64,000 nt of DNA from Pseudomonas sp. DG56-2 (GCF_004803755.1 NZ_CP032311.1:1566501-1630500); one strand, 5' to 3'; positions 1 through 9,330 are shown, numbered from the stretch's first letter. Made by a program: numbers and translations. Notes: generated by a model from the letters alone, not told the origin.

Positions 1-51
1 GATTTCACCGGCGACCCGATTGCCGAGCGTTATCCACGCCTTGATGATTGA
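1..51 (+). CDS. C-terminal fragment of an upstream gene
   Basis: An open frame enters the window at base 1 and ends at a TGA at 49-51, giving 16 residues (DFTGDPIAERYPRLDD). The coding bias and the strong hairpin just downstream fit the 3' end of a real gene. The fragment is too short to identify. Confidence 0.5.
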   Translation, partial: DFTGDPIAERYPRLDD

Positions 52-85
52 TCGGTAGGACGGGTAGCGGCTGCTAGACAGGTTT

Positions 86-136
86 TCACAAACAAGGCCA
101 ACCCCGACGTCCTGTTGGGGTTGGCCTTGTTTGTGA
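86..136. terminator. 20-bp perfect hairpin between convergent genes
   Basis: Bases 86-105 are exactly complementary to 117-136, with an 11-base loop. The hairpin lies between the end of the partial gene at 51 and the end of the minus-strand gene at 153, so it is placed to stop transcription from both sides. There is no long T-run on either strand, so strictly Rho-independent action is uncertain. Confidence 0.6.
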
Positions 137-152
137 AGGGGGGTGTCAAGGC

Positions 153-425
153 TTAGCGGTAAGTCGGCAGGGCGAACCGCTGTTGGCTCTGCAGCCGAGA
201 AATCATCGGCAACTCACTGGCTTGTTCGGCCAGGTCGCGGCGAATCGCACTGATCGCCCACGTCAGCTGTTCAGCGCAGTGCAGTTGTCCATACGAAATC
301 GAGCGCTTTACCTGCTTGCCATCTGCGGCGCGCAAGGTCAGCAGAATGCCGCCGTCAGGCCGCGCTTGGGTGACCACGGTGTAGGCGGGGAAAACCGAGG
401 CAAATTTTTCCTGGATGAGGTCCAT
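153..425 (-). CDS. DUF3509 family protein
   Basis: A 90-residue protein that I recognise as the small DUF3509 family, which is common in Pseudomonas and has no assigned function. The N-terminus (MDLIQEKFASVFPAY), the central basic stretch GKQVKRSISYGQL and the TWAISAIRRDL helix fit that family. There is no signal peptide or membrane segment, so it is probably cytosolic. It stands alone, with its 3' end facing the hairpin at 86-136. Confidence 0.8.
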   Translation of the reverse strand: MDLIQEKFASVFPAYTVVTQARPDGGILLTLRAADGKQVKRSISYGQLHCAEQLTWAISAIRRDLAEQASELPMISRLQSQQRFALPTYR

Positions 426-697
426 ATCGACTCCTGGCTGTTAGTGGCAGACATGGAGTGATGGTTGCAGCGACTGTGCCAGGTTTTTATTGAAATAAAA
501 TCTATATAAATCAACTACTTAAATATAAATACGGGCGGGCGCCTCATGCATTGTGCAAGGTCGTGCAATTTGCACAGTGCATTTTGCAAGATCCCTTTGC
601 CAATAGATTGGCTCTGTCGGCACCATGCGTTATCCACAGTGGACCTCGCGGCGTTACTGACAAATACTTGGGCTTTCCGTAAGCCAGGAGGTTCCCC

Positions 698-1222
698 ATG
701 TCTGATCAACGCAGCCCTACGCCCATGAATGATGACGAGGCTGCCGCATTCGCCGAGCAGGTGTTCGACCGGGCACGCCAGGGCGATGCCGAGATGCTTG
801 GGCGTCTGCTCGACAAAGGCCTGCCTGCCAACCTGCGCAACCACAAGGGCGACACCTTGCTGATGCTCGCTTGCTACCACGGGCATCTGGATGCGGTAAC
901 CGTGCTGCTGCAGCACGGCGCCGATGCGCAAATCGCCAATGACAATGGTCAGCTGCCCATGGCCGGTGCAGCATTCAAAGGTGACCTGGCGATGGTGACG
1001 CTGCTGGTAGAGCAAGGCGTTGCGGTGGACTCGGCGTCTACTGATGGTCGCACCGCGTTGATGATGGCGGCCATGTTCAACCGCACCGCGATTGTCGATT
1101 ACCTGTTGAGCAAGGGCGCCGATGCCCAGCGCCAGGATGCCAAGGGCGTTACCGCGCTCGGCGCTGCGTTGGCAATGGGCGCTGTTGATACTACCGCGCA
1201 GTTGCAAGCGCTGGCCGGCTAA
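698..1222 (+). CDS. Ankyrin-repeat protein
   Basis: A 174-residue protein made mostly of ankyrin repeats. Repeat signatures such as GDTLLMLACYHGHLDAVTVL, GADAQIANDNGQLPMAGA and DGRTALMMAAMFNRTAIVDY recur every ~33 residues, giving about four repeats after a helical N-terminus. There is no signal peptide. Ankyrin proteins mediate protein-protein contacts. Some Pseudomonas ankyrin proteins are linked to catalase, but no catalase gene is nearby, so the partner is unknown. The start is preceded by AGGAGG at about 687-692, a strong ribosome binding site. Confidence 0.85.
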   Translation: MSDQRSPTPMNDDEAAAFAEQVFDRARQGDAEMLGRLLDKGLPANLRNHKGDTLLMLACYHGHLDAVTVLLQHGADAQIANDNGQLPMAGAAFKGDLAMVTLLVEQGVAVDSASTDGRTALMMAAMFNRTAIVDYLLSKGADAQRQDAKGVTALGAALAMGAVDTTAQLQALAG

Positions 1223-1282
1223 CCCCCAGGGGCCTTTTGCGGCTATCCTTGGCGACTTTTTTCAGCGTCGCAGGGCCCCTTC

Positions 1283-1813
1283 ATGAAAACCCAACTGGTC
1301 GAACTCATCGGCAAAATCAGCGCCGGCTGCATGCGCGAAGACGATATCGAGCGCATTGCCGAAGAAGCGTCCCAGGCCTATGCCGACCCACAAGCCTTCC
1401 TCGCCAACAATCCAGATATCAACTACGACGACAGCTTTCCGATCCCACTCGGAGAGTGGATGGTCGTTGGCAGCTTGCCAGACACCGTGCTGTTCCAGGC
1501 CGATAGCTACCAGGACCTGTTCGCGCAGATTGTCGATTCTTTCGACAAGAGCGTGGCCTTCAACCTCAAGCCCAAGCAATTGGCTAAGGTCGAACCCTTG
1601 ACCGCGCTCAACCGGATCCAGGTGCAAATGGGGGCGATGAACAAAGAAGCCGGCGGCTATGTGCTGATGAACTTCAGTCAGTTACTGGATGATGAACTGC
1701 AGTTGGTGCTGGTCGGCGCCAATGACCTGCCGCGGGTGCTCGAACTGTGCGCCGAAGTCGGTATTGCCGCAGCGCCATCACTGGAAGCGCTGCGGGTGGC
1801 TGTACACGTTTAA
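1283..1813 (+). CDS. Conserved hypothetical protein (176 aa)
   Basis: A soluble 176-residue acidic protein with no signal peptide or membrane segment. I do not recognise a named domain. The reading frame has good codon bias and the start follows the preceding ankyrin gene by 60 bases, so co-transcription is possible. Its last codons overlap the 3' end of the convergent ZIP transporter gene by 4 bases. Role unknown. Confidence 0.75.
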   Translation: MKTQLVELIGKISAGCMREDDIERIAEEASQAYADPQAFLANNPDINYDDSFPIPLGEWMVVGSLPDTVLFQADSYQDLFAQIVDSFDKSVAFNLKPKQLAKVEPLTALNRIQVQMGAMNKEAGGYVLMNFSQLLDDELQLVLVGANDLPRVLELCAEVGIAAAPSLEALRVAVHV

Positions 1814-2751
1814 CCCAGGGCGGTATCGAGGAACATCATTACCGCGAAGCCGCCCATCAAGCCAAGGGTCGCCGAGGTCTGGTGGCCATTGCGGTGGGTT
1901 TCCGGAATGACTTCGTGGGACACCACAAAGATCATCGCGCCGGCTGCCAGGCCCATGCTCACGGGGTAGGCAATGGCAAACCCGGTGGAAATACCCAGGC
2001 CGATCACTGCACCAATCGGCTCCATCAGGCCGGAACCGACTGCCACCAATGCGGCCTTGAGGGTTGAAAGCCCTGTGGCGCGCAAGGCCAGCGCCACCGC
2101 CAGGCCTTCGGGGATGTCCTGAATGGCGATGGCGCTGGTAAGCGGCAGGCCCACATTCAAATCACCCGTAGCGAAGCTGACACCAATGGCCATGCCTTCA
2201 GGCAAGTTGTGCAGGGTGATTGCCAGCACAAACAGCCATACCCGGTTGATCCGATCGGCCTGCGGGCCGCAAGGCCCCGTGCTTTCGTGTTCGTGCGGGG
2301 TGAAGCGGTCCAGGCCAAGCATCAGCAACACCCCGAGCCCCATGCCGACCACCACCGTCAACGCCGCGTAGGGACCATTGCCGGTAATTTCTCGTGCCGC
2401 ATCCAGGCCCGGCAGAATCAATGAAAACGAGCTGGCGGCGAGCATCATGCCGGCGGCGAAGCCGAGCATCACATCCTGATTGCGGGTGCTGACTTCGCGC
2501 AGTACCACCGCCATCATCGCTCCCAGGGCGGTGGCGGCAAAGCCTGCCAGGCCGCCGAGCATGGCCATGTGCAGGTTTTCCTGGTGATCGCCGTGTACGG
2601 CGTTCCAGGCACTGGCTATCAGCAAGCCAAGCACAACCAGCAGGCTCAAACCCAACCCTGCGCTCAGCCAGGGGCTGGACTGCGCCTGCTGCAGCCAGGC
2701 ATTCCAGAGTGACGCCGGGGCGGGGCTGCTGGAGCTGTGGGCTGATGGCAT
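1810..2751 (-). CDS. ZIP family metal transporter (GufA-like)
   Basis: A 313-residue inner-membrane protein with about eight hydrophobic segments. It carries the two ZIP metal-site motifs HNLPEG (181-186, helix 4) and QDIPEG (211-216, helix 5). A His-containing loop (HEHESTGPCG, 153-162) separates helices 3 and 4. ZIP proteins import Zn2+ and other divalent metals into the cytoplasm. The start at 2751 was preferred over upstream starts because GAGGT lies 4-9 bases before it. No metal-responsive operator was recognised. Confidence 0.9.
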   Translation of the reverse strand: MPSAHSSSSPAPASLWNAWLQQAQSSPWLSAGLGLSLLVVLGLLIASAWNAVHGDHQENLHMAMLGGLAGFAATALGAMMAVVLREVSTRNQDVMLGFAAGMMLAASSFSLILPGLDAAREITGNGPYAALTVVVGMGLGVLLMLGLDRFTPHEHESTGPCGPQADRINRVWLFVLAITLHNLPEGMAIGVSFATGDLNVGLPLTSAIAIQDIPEGLAVALALRATGLSTLKAALVAVGSGLMEPIGAVIGLGISTGFAIAYPVSMGLAAGAMIFVVSHEVIPETHRNGHQTSATLGLMGGFAVMMFLDTALG

Positions 2752-2879
2752 AGATACCTCACTGAAACGGGTCAATGCCCCAAGTTTAACCAGTGCCGAT
2801 GCCTGGCAGCCAACCATTAGCGTCTATGGGCGTCATAGCCAGCTATCCTTTGGGCAGTCTCGACCAAAGGAGCAAGAGC

Positions 2880-3083
2880 ATGGGATCTACATTCAATGGC
2901 CTGGTGGGCCTGATAATCCTGGCACTGGATATCTGGGCGATCATCAACGTGCTCAAGAGTGGCGCGGGTTTGGGCGCAAAAATCCTCTGGATCCTGTTGA
3001 TACTGTTGCTGCCGGTGCTCGGCCTGATCATCTGGGCCATTGCCGGGCCGCGCGGCGGCAGCAGTGGGTTTTCCCCACGATAG
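2880..3083 (+). CDS. Small membrane protein, PLDc_N-like
   Basis: A 67-residue protein with two hydrophobic helices (about 7-23 and 35-53) and a short polar C-terminus rich in Gly and Ser. The pattern (DIWAIINVLKS ... KILWILLILLLPVLGLIIW) matches the PLDc_N (phospholipase D-nuclease N-terminal) membrane module that occurs as a stand-alone small protein in many proteobacteria. The function of the stand-alone form is unknown. A clear AAAGGAG at about 2866-2872 fixes the start; longer starts upstream lack one. It is transcribed divergently from the ZIP transporter. Confidence 0.85.
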   Translation: MGSTFNGLVGLIILALDIWAIINVLKSGAGLGAKILWILLILLLPVLGLIIWAIAGPRGGSSGFSPR

Positions 3084-3129
3084 ACTTGCAGAGATGCCCC
3101 CTCCCCAGTGGCAGCGGGGCACTGCAGAA

Positions 3130-3603
3130 TCAGATGAGCCACGCCCCTTCAAGCTCGAGCAATTGCTGCTTGCGCTCCACGCCACCGGCATAGCCGGTCA
3201 GGGTGCCATTGCTGCCAATCACGCGATGGCAGGGCACGATGATCGAGATGGGGTTGGCGCCATTGGCGGTACCGACGGCGCGGATGGCGCGGGGCCGGCC
3301 GATTCGCTGAGCAAGGGTTGCATAGCTGCAGGTCGTGCCGTAAGGGATGCGCTGCAAGGCTTGCCACACTTCTCGCTGAAAAGCAGTACCCATGGGTGCC
3401 AGCTGTACATCGAACGCTTCTCGTTTGCCGGCGAAGTATTCGTCCAACTGACGGCTTACCGCATCGAGCTGGCTATGCGCGGGTTGCCAGGCACTTGAAA
3501 GCGCCCATGGCTGGGCAGCATCCATGTGAATCAGATGCAGGCCCTGTTCGTCCCCCGCGAGCAAGAGTGGGCCAAGCGGGCTGGGCTGATAGCGGTAATA
3601 CAT
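3130..3603 (-). CDS. ogt: Methylated-DNA--protein-cysteine methyltransferase (Ogt type)
   Basis: A 157-residue suicide DNA-repair protein that transfers methyl or larger alkyl groups from O6-alkylguanine to its own cysteine. The hallmark PCHRVIG motif is present with the acceptor Cys at 125. The preceding RAVGTANGANP segment is the helix-turn-helix/Asn hinge region. The length matches Ogt and single-domain MGMT proteins, with no AdaA-type regulatory domain. The start at 3603 gives the usual short N-terminus; the upstream frame extension looks non-conserved. The gene is apparently monocistronic. Confidence 0.92.
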   Translation of the reverse strand: MYYRYQPSPLGPLLLAGDEQGLHLIHMDAAQPWALSSAWQPAHSQLDAVSRQLDEYFAGKREAFDVQLAPMGTAFQREVWQALQRIPYGTTCSYATLAQRIGRPRAIRAVGTANGANPISIIVPCHRVIGSNGTLTGYAGGVERKQQLLELEGAWLI

Positions 3604-3817
3604 GGCATGACGCCTGGGCGATGAAGTACTCGCTACCTTACCGCAAGTCGTTACCCGGCGTGTCACTCAACGAAATTTTCACATTCGATTATGGAGAATT
3701 CGCGCGCGCAATTATCCGTTCGCCGAATGGCCGTGCATTGGACTTGGGTTTAGTGCACATTTGCCGATTCGCTTTTTTTGCCTTCTTTGAATCTGAATCC
3801 TAGGGATCTTCCAATCC

Positions 3818-5902
3818 ATGGCTAACACGGACGCCTTGAGTGATCAGCGGGCTGCGTCGCGCCCGCTGCAACCGACGCTAACATCGCACCTGGCCTACAC
3901 CTTGCTGTGTGGCCTGGTGATCATGGTCATGCTCAGCCTGGTGCGCCTGGCTCTGCTGATCTATAACAGCGACATGATCGGTGACACACCGATGTCGACC
4001 GTGGCCGAGGGTTTCCTCAATGGCCTGCGGTTTGACCTGCGGGTTGTCGTTTATCTGAGCATTCCACTGCTGTTGGCCGTTCTCAGTGCCCGGGCCATGG
4101 CTGCCCGCGGTCTGTTCCGGATCTGGCTGACCCTGGCCTCGAGCATTGTCATGTTCCTCGGCCTGATGGAGCTGGACTTCTATCGCGAGTTCCATCAACG
4201 CCTGAACGGCCTGGTGTTCCAGTATGTGAAGGAAGATCCGAAAACCGTACTGAGTATGCTCTGGTACGGCTTCCCGGTGGTGCGCTACCTGTTGGCCTGG
4301 GCCTTTGGTACCTGGTTGCTGAGCTTGCTGTTCAAAGGCATCGACCGCCTGACCCGTCCGCGTGGCGCCTATCAGAATCAAACCGCAAACACGCGCGCCG
4401 TTGCGCCATGGTATGTGCGTGGTGTGGTGTTCTTCATGATCCTGCTGGTGGCGGTAATCGCCGCGCGCGGCACGCTGCGTCAGGGCCCACCCATGCGTTG
4501 GGGGGATGCCTTCACCACCGATTCGAACTTCGTCAATCAGTTGGGCCTCAATGGCACCCTGACCTTGATCGATGCGGCCAAGAGCCGTTTCGGTGAAGAC
4601 CGCGCCAATGTCTGGAAATCAACCATCGAGCAAACCCTGGCAACCCAGACGGTGCGTGACATGCTGCTGACCGACAACGACAAGCTGGTCGATGCCGACA
4701 GCGCAGCCGTGCGCCGTGATTTCACCCCACCAACCGCCAACACCCTGCCGATCAAGAACGTTGTGGTGATCCTCATGGAAAGCTTCGCCGGCCACTCGGT
4801 TGGCGCGCTGGGCAGCCCGAACAACATCACCCCGTACTTCGACAAGCTGGCCAAAGAAGGGCTGTTGTTCGACCGCTTCTTCTCCAACGGCACCCATACC
4901 CACCAGGGTATGTTCGCCACCATGGCCTGTTACCCGAACCTGCCAGGGTTCGAATACCTGATGCAGACGCCCGAAGGCGGTCACAAGCTGTCTGGCCTGC
5001 CAGCGCTGCTCAGTGCGCGTGATTACGACGACGTGTATGTCTACAACGGCGATTTCGCCTGGGACAACCAGTCGGGGTTCTTCGGCAATCAGGGCATGAC
5101 CACGTTTATTGGTCGCAATGATTTCGTCAATCCGGTGTTCTCCGACCCTACCTGGGGTGTGTCCGACCAGGACATGTTCGACCGTGGCGCCGAAGAGCTG
5201 GCCAAAAACTACGGCAAGAAGCCGTTCTATGCATTGCTGCAGACCCTGTCCAACCACACGCCGTACGCGTTGCCTGCGCAATTGCCGGTGGAGCCCGTCA
5301 CCGGCCAGGGGCGCCTGGATCAGCACCTGACTGCAATGCGTTACTCGGACTGGGCCCTGGGTCAGTTCTTCGAGAAGGCACGCAAAGAGCCGTACTTCAA
5401 CGAGACCCTGTTCGTGATTGTGGGTGACCATGGTTTTGGCAACCACCAGCAAGTGACCGAGCTGGATCTGGGCCGCTTCAACGTGCCGCTGCTGCTGATT
5501 GCGCCGGGCATCCAGGAAAAGTTCGGTGCGGTCAACCACACCGTCGGCACGCAGATCGACATCGTGCCGACCATCATGGGCCGCCTGGGTGGTGAAACCC
5601 GTCACCAATGCTGGGGCCGTGACTTGCTCAACCTGCCGGCTGGCGATCAGGGCTTCGGCATGATCAAGCCTTCGGGCAGCGAGCAGATTGTTGGCCTGGT
5701 GAAGGGGGATCGTATCCTCATCGAATCCAAGGACATGTCACCGCGCATGTATCGCTATGAGCTGGGGGCAAATTTCAAGGCCGAACTGATCGAAAGCCCG
5801 GATCAACAGGACCTGACCCACAAGCTTGAGTCGTTTATCCAGACAGCCACCAAGAGCTTGCTGGATAACACTGCAGGCGTTGTCCACGGTACACCTGAGT
5901 AA
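3818..5902 (+). CDS. LtaS-like phosphoglycerol transferase / sulfatase-fold membrane protein
   Basis: A 694-residue inner-membrane protein with about five N-terminal transmembrane helices (roughly 25-220) and a large periplasmic alkaline-phosphatase-fold domain (about 310-640). Metal-site and catalytic motifs are visible: VVVILMESFAGHSVGALG, FSNGTHTHQGMFATM (candidate nucleophile Thr near 359-361) and VGDHGFGNH. Family members move glycerol-phosphate or phosphoethanolamine from lipids to surface glycans; in Gram-negative bacteria the acceptor may be periplasmic glucans or LPS. The substrate here cannot be read from sequence. A strong terminator follows and no operon partners are seen. Confidence 0.88.
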   Translation: MANTDALSDQRAASRPLQPTLTSHLAYTLLCGLVIMVMLSLVRLALLIYNSDMIGDTPMSTVAEGFLNGLRFDLRVVVYLSIPLLLAVLSARAMAARGLFRIWLTLASSIVMFLGLMELDFYREFHQRLNGLVFQYVKEDPKTVLSMLWYGFPVVRYLLAWAFGTWLLSLLFKGIDRLTRPRGAYQNQTANTRAVAPWYVRGVVFFMILLVAVIAARGTLRQGPPMRWGDAFTTDSNFVNQLGLNGTLTLIDAAKSRFGEDRANVWKSTIEQTLATQTVRDMLLTDNDKLVDADSAAVRRDFTPPTANTLPIKNVVVILMESFAGHSVGALGSPNNITPYFDKLAKEGLLFDRFFSNGTHTHQGMFATMACYPNLPGFEYLMQTPEGGHKLSGLPALLSARDYDDVYVYNGDFAWDNQSGFFGNQGMTTFIGRNDFVNPVFSDPTWGVSDQDMFDRGAEELAKNYGKKPFYALLQTLSNHTPYALPAQLPVEPVTGQGRLDQHLTAMRYSDWALGQFFEKARKEPYFNETLFVIVGDHGFGNHQQVTELDLGRFNVPLLLIAPGIQEKFGAVNHTVGTQIDIVPTIMGRLGGETRHQCWGRDLLNLPAGDQGFGMIKPSGSEQIVGLVKGDRILIESKDMSPRMYRYELGANFKAELIESPDQQDLTHKLESFIQTATKSLLDNTAGVVHGTPE

Positions 5903-5923
5903 CACATTGTCCGTGCCGCACTA

Positions 5924-5952
5924 AGAAAGGGGTCTTCGGGCCTCTTTTTTTA
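5924..5952 (+). terminator. Rho-independent terminator after the LtaS-like gene
   Basis: A stem closed by a UUCG tetraloop (GGGGTC-TTCG-GGCCTC, with G-T wobbles) is followed by a run of seven T. It lies 21 bases after the stop codon. Confidence 0.85.
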
Positions 5953-6048
5953 TGGCCGCTGGAACCTTTGTCTAAAATTTTTTTCACTCGACGCGGTCAA
6001 CGTGAAGTAGGCAGATTTACCTGGAGTGTCGATGCAGAGGAGAGTCCA

Positions 6049-6285
6049 ATGAAAGCATGGGTCATTACCTTTGTTGACCAGAAGGGCGAGCGCACCTCGC
6101 TGCCATTCATGTCCGAGCAGGAACCTGGTATCGAGGAGGCGGCGCGGCTGATACGCGCCCATCTGTATCCGGTCATGGATGAGCTGGACCTCAATGATTT
6201 CCAGGATCGCGCCTCCATGCCCACTGCCAAATGGCTGAAAGAGCAGAGTGGGGTGGAGATAACGTCGATTAGCGAGGCGCCTTGA
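6049..6285 (+). CDS. Small hypothetical protein (78 aa)
   Basis: The start at 6049 is chosen because AGGAGA lies 6-11 bases upstream; an open frame also runs back to a TTG at 5968, but that region overlaps the terminator trail. The protein begins MKAWVITFVDQKGERTSLPF and appears soluble. No domain recognised. Confidence 0.65.
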   Translation: MKAWVITFVDQKGERTSLPFMSEQEPGIEEAARLIRAHLYPVMDELDLNDFQDRASMPTAKWLKEQSGVEITSISEAP

Positions 6286-6470
6286 GCCCTCTAGTTGGCG
6301 CGCTTGGCAACTTCGCGCTACGCTGCAATCAAGGTCGGGCCGTTTTTTTGGCTGCCCGGACTTGCCGATCCACGTCATGCATCAGCTCGAATTGCCCCCG
6401 CACGATTTGTGTCGCGGGCAGGTGCGTTTTGCACTGAAAGTCTATCCATCGGTAGTTAGGAGGACGATTC

Positions 6471-6803
6471 ATGAGCAGCCAATACGAGGACATCAGCAGC
6501 ACAGTGCTGCGTCAGATGAAAGAGGGTGGCTTTAACTTCGCCCAGATTCATCCCATTGAGTTCTACGCGGTTTTTCCCGATGAGGCACGGGCACGACGGG
6601 CAGCAGGACAGTTTCGTGGGGAGTCGCTCAGCGCTCAGATCCATGAGCGTGACGATGGCGCCTGGCATTTGGAGTTAAGCAAGGTGATGTACGCCACCTA
6701 TGGCGGCATTGACGAATTCGAACAGGACTTCGAAGCGTTGATAGCTCCCCTGGATGGTGAAATCGAAGGCTGGGGCGTGAAACAGGAACGCCAGCTGGCC
6801 TGA
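6471..6803 (+). CDS. RraB-family ribonuclease E inhibitor-like protein
   Basis: A 110-residue acidic protein. The pattern of a short N-terminal helix, then an IEFYAVFPDEARARRAAGQF strand-helix unit and a YGGIDEFEQDFEALIAPLDG segment, resembles the RraB fold (regulator of RNase E activity B, or DUF695-type proteins). In Enterobacteria RraB binds RNase E and reshapes the degradosome. Whether this protein does so is inferred from fold only. The start has GGAGGA 7-12 bases upstream, and a hairpin terminator follows at 6842. Confidence 0.7.
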   Translation: MSSQYEDISSTVLRQMKEGGFNFAQIHPIEFYAVFPDEARARRAAGQFRGESLSAQIHERDDGAWHLELSKVMYATYGGIDEFEQDFEALIAPLDGEIEGWGVKQERQLA

Positions 6804-6841
6804 CAACGCTTCGCAATGAAGCGTCGCCTACCAACGTGATC

Positions 6842-6878
6842 GAACGGTTGCACGCATCTGGTGCAACCGTTCTTTATT
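6842..6878 (+). terminator. Rho-independent terminator
   Basis: An 11-bp perfect stem (GAACGGTTGCA at 6842-6852 with its complement at 6862-6872), a 9-base loop and a TTTATT tail, placed 39 bases after the RraB-like gene. Confidence 0.85.
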
Positions 6879-6966
6879 CAAAATACAACCTGTTGAAATT
6901 AAAGGATTAATGCCGCTGGCACGAGGCTTGCGATGGCCTGGGTGCACGGGTGACAAGGAGTTCGGC

Positions 6967-8376
6967 ATGATCCGCACCTTTTACGATGAGATGTATAGCG
7001 CTGACGGCCTGGTCCGTCCTCATTACCGGGAGTTCGCCCGCTGGTTGGCCGACACCCCGCCGGAATTGCTGGCGCAGCGTCGGCGCGAAGCCGATCTGCT
7101 GTTCCATCGCGCCGGTATTACCTTCACCCTTTATGGCGACGAGCAGGGTACCGAGCGCCTGATTCCGTTCGACACCATTCCACGCAGTATTCCGGCCAGC
7201 GAATGGCGCATGGTCGAGCGTGGCTGCATTCAACGGGTCAAGGCCCTGAACCTGTTCCTGGCCGACCTTTACCACGACCAGCGCATTATCCGCGCTGGAA
7301 TCGTTCCCGCAGAGCAGGTGCTGGCCAACGATCAGTACCAATTGGCTATGCAGGGGCTGGACCTGCACCGCGATATCTACTCGCACATTTCGGGTATCGA
7401 TCTGGTCCGTGATGGCGATGGCAGCTATTACGTGCTCGAAGATAATTTGCGTACCCCTAGCGGCGTCAGCTACATGCTCGAAGACCGCAAGATGATGATG
7501 CGGTTGTTCCCTGAGCTGTTCGCCGCCCAGCGCATCGCGCCTATCGACCACTACCCCAATCTGTTGCTCGACACCCTGAAAAGCGCCAGCCCCCTGGATG
7601 ACCCCAGCGTGGTCGTGCTGACCCCTGGGCGCTTCAATAGTGCTTTTTTCGAGCACGCCTTCCTGGCGCGGGAGATGGGCGTCGAACTGGTGGAAGGTGC
7701 CGACTTGTTCGTGCGCGATGAGCGCGTGTTCATGCGCACCACCGATGGCCCCAAGGCGGTGGATGTGATCTATCGGCGCCTGGATGATGCTTTCCTCGAT
7801 CCCCTGGCGTTCAATCCTGATTCGCTGCTCGGCGTGCCAGGGCTGCTTTCGGCCTATCGCTGCGGCAACGTGGTGTTGGCCAACGCCATCGGCACTGGGG
7901 TGGCCGACGATAAATCGGTCTATCCCTATGTCACCGACATGATTCGTTTCTATCTGGATGAGGAGCCGATCCTCAAGAACGTCCCGACCTGGCAGTGCCG
8001 CAAACCCGCAGAGCTGTCCCATGTGCTGGCGCACCTGCCTGAGCTGGTGGTCAAGGAAACCCAGGGCTCGGGTGGCTACGGCATGCTGGTGGGGCCGGCG
8101 GCGACGCGGGCCGAAATCGAAGCGTTTGCCGCCAGGATCAAGGCGCGCCCTGCGGCCTATATCGCCCAGCCAACCCTGTCGCTGTCCACCTGTCCGACCT
8201 TTGTTGAAAACGGCATCGCCCCTCGACACATCGATTTACGCCCGTTTGTACTGTCTGGCCGCGAAACCCGGGTGGTGCCCGGCGGCCTGACGCGGGTGGC
8301 GCTGCGTGAAGGCTCGCTGGTGGTCAACTCGTCTCAGGGCGGCGGTACCAAGGACACCTGGGTGGTCGAGGATTAA
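6967..8376 (+). CDS. Circularly permuted type 2 ATP-grasp protein
   Basis: A 469-residue soluble protein and first gene of a three-gene operon. It is full length for the circularly permuted ATP-grasp family (older DUF404/DUF407): motifs include VLEDNLRTPSGVSYMLEDR, VVVLTPGRFNSAFFEHAFLA, VKETQGSGGYGMLVGP and HIDLRPFVL. ATP-grasp enzymes form amide or ester bonds by acyl-phosphate intermediates. The next two genes encode an alpha-E protein and a transglutaminase-like protease, the combination proposed to make or trim an unidentified peptide or peptide tag. The start has AAGGAG at 6955-6960; the upstream in-frame start at 6910 lacks one. Confidence 0.93.
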   Translation: MIRTFYDEMYSADGLVRPHYREFARWLADTPPELLAQRRREADLLFHRAGITFTLYGDEQGTERLIPFDTIPRSIPASEWRMVERGCIQRVKALNLFLADLYHDQRIIRAGIVPAEQVLANDQYQLAMQGLDLHRDIYSHISGIDLVRDGDGSYYVLEDNLRTPSGVSYMLEDRKMMMRLFPELFAAQRIAPIDHYPNLLLDTLKSASPLDDPSVVVLTPGRFNSAFFEHAFLAREMGVELVEGADLFVRDERVFMRTTDGPKAVDVIYRRLDDAFLDPLAFNPDSLLGVPGLLSAYRCGNVVLANAIGTGVADDKSVYPYVTDMIRFYLDEEPILKNVPTWQCRKPAELSHVLAHLPELVVKETQGSGGYGMLVGPAATRAEIEAFAARIKARPAAYIAQPTLSLSTCPTFVENGIAPRHIDLRPFVLSGRETRVVPGGLTRVALREGSLVVNSSQGGGTKDTWVVED

Positions 8377-8379
8377 GCC

Positions 8380-9330
8380 ATGTTGAGTAGAACTGCCTCA
8401 GATTTGTACTGGATGTCGCGCTACCTGGAGCGAGCGGAAAACCTCGCACGGATGCTCGATGTCAGTTACTCCCTGTCGCTGATGCCGCAGGACGGTCGCG
8501 GCGACGGCCTGGAAGAAGTGGCCATGCCACTGCTGATCACTGGCACCCTGGATGATTATCTTGAGCGTCACGGGCAGTTGCATGCCGAGCGCTTGTTGCA
8601 CTTTTTTGCCCTGGACCCAGATAACCCGGCAAGTATCTACAGCTGTCTGGGGGCGGCCCGCGCCAGCGCCCATGCGGTACGCGGGCGGATAACCGCTGAC
8701 ATGTGGGAAAACATCAACGCCACCTGGCTGGAGATTCGCGGTATTGCTGAGCAAGGCCTGGGCCGCTACGGCTTGAGCCGCTTTTGTGAGTGGATAAAGG
8801 AACGCTCGCACCTGTTTCGTGGTGCAACCTACGGCACCATCATGCGCAACGATGCCTTCCGATTCATTCGCCTGGGCACCTTCATCGAGCGTGCCGACAA
8901 CACTTTGCGCCTGCTCGATGCCCGCTACGAAATGCTCGGCGATGAAGCCGAGGCAGTCAGTGACAGCTCGGCCCGTGGTTATTACCAGTGGAGTGCCTTG
9001 TTGCGGGCGCTGTCTTCATTCGAGGCCTACACCGAGATTTATCGCGACGCACCGGCAGCCCGCCATGTGGCTGAGCTGTTGCTGTTGCGCGCCGATGTGC
9101 CGCGCTCACTGCGGGCCTGTACTGAGGAAATCGATCTGATCCTGGCCAGTTTGCCGGGCAGCAATGGTCGTGCGGCTCAGCGCCTGGCCGCCGAGGTGGA
9201 TGCGCGGCTGCGCTACACCGGCATCGATGAAATTCTCGCCGAAGGCTTGCACCCCTGGCTGACCCAGTACATTCCGCTGGTACGTCAGTTGGGCAATGCC
9301 ATCCAAAGCGCTTACCTGGAGGCCGTATGA
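8380..9330 (+). CDS. Alpha-E domain-containing protein
   Basis: A 316-residue all-helical protein with the family's typical opening LSRTASDLYWMSRYLERAEN and the central GATYGTIMRNDAFRFIRLGT. Alpha-E proteins (DUF403) nearly always neighbour circularly permuted ATP-grasp genes. Their activity is unknown; they are thought to partner the ATP-grasp enzyme. The gene starts 3 bases after the ATP-grasp stop and its own stop overlaps the next start by 4 bases, which indicates translational coupling. Confidence 0.93.
   Translation: MLSRTASDLYWMSRYLERAENLARMLDVSYSLSLMPQDGRGDGLEEVAMPLLITGTLDDYLERHGQLHAERLLHFFALDPDNPASIYSCLGAARASAHAVRGRITADMWENINATWLEIRGIAEQGLGRYGLSRFCEWIKERSHLFRGATYGTIMRNDAFRFIRLGTFIERADNTLRLLDARYEMLGDEAEAVSDSSARGYYQWSALLRALSSFEAYTEIYRDAPAARHVAELLLLRADVPRSLRACTEEIDLILASLPGSNGRAAQRLAAEVDARLRYTGIDEILAEGLHPWLTQYIPLVRQLGNAIQSAYLEAV

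Noticed and set aside
515..1207. A 230-codon open frame on the minus strand across the ankyrin gene
   Set aside because: It is antisense to a clear ankyrin-repeat gene and has no RBS or family features; it arises from GC-rich codon use.
4619..5608. A 329-codon minus-strand frame inside the LtaS-like gene
   Set aside because: Antisense shadow of a well-supported gene; composition is His/Val/Gln-rich without any domain.
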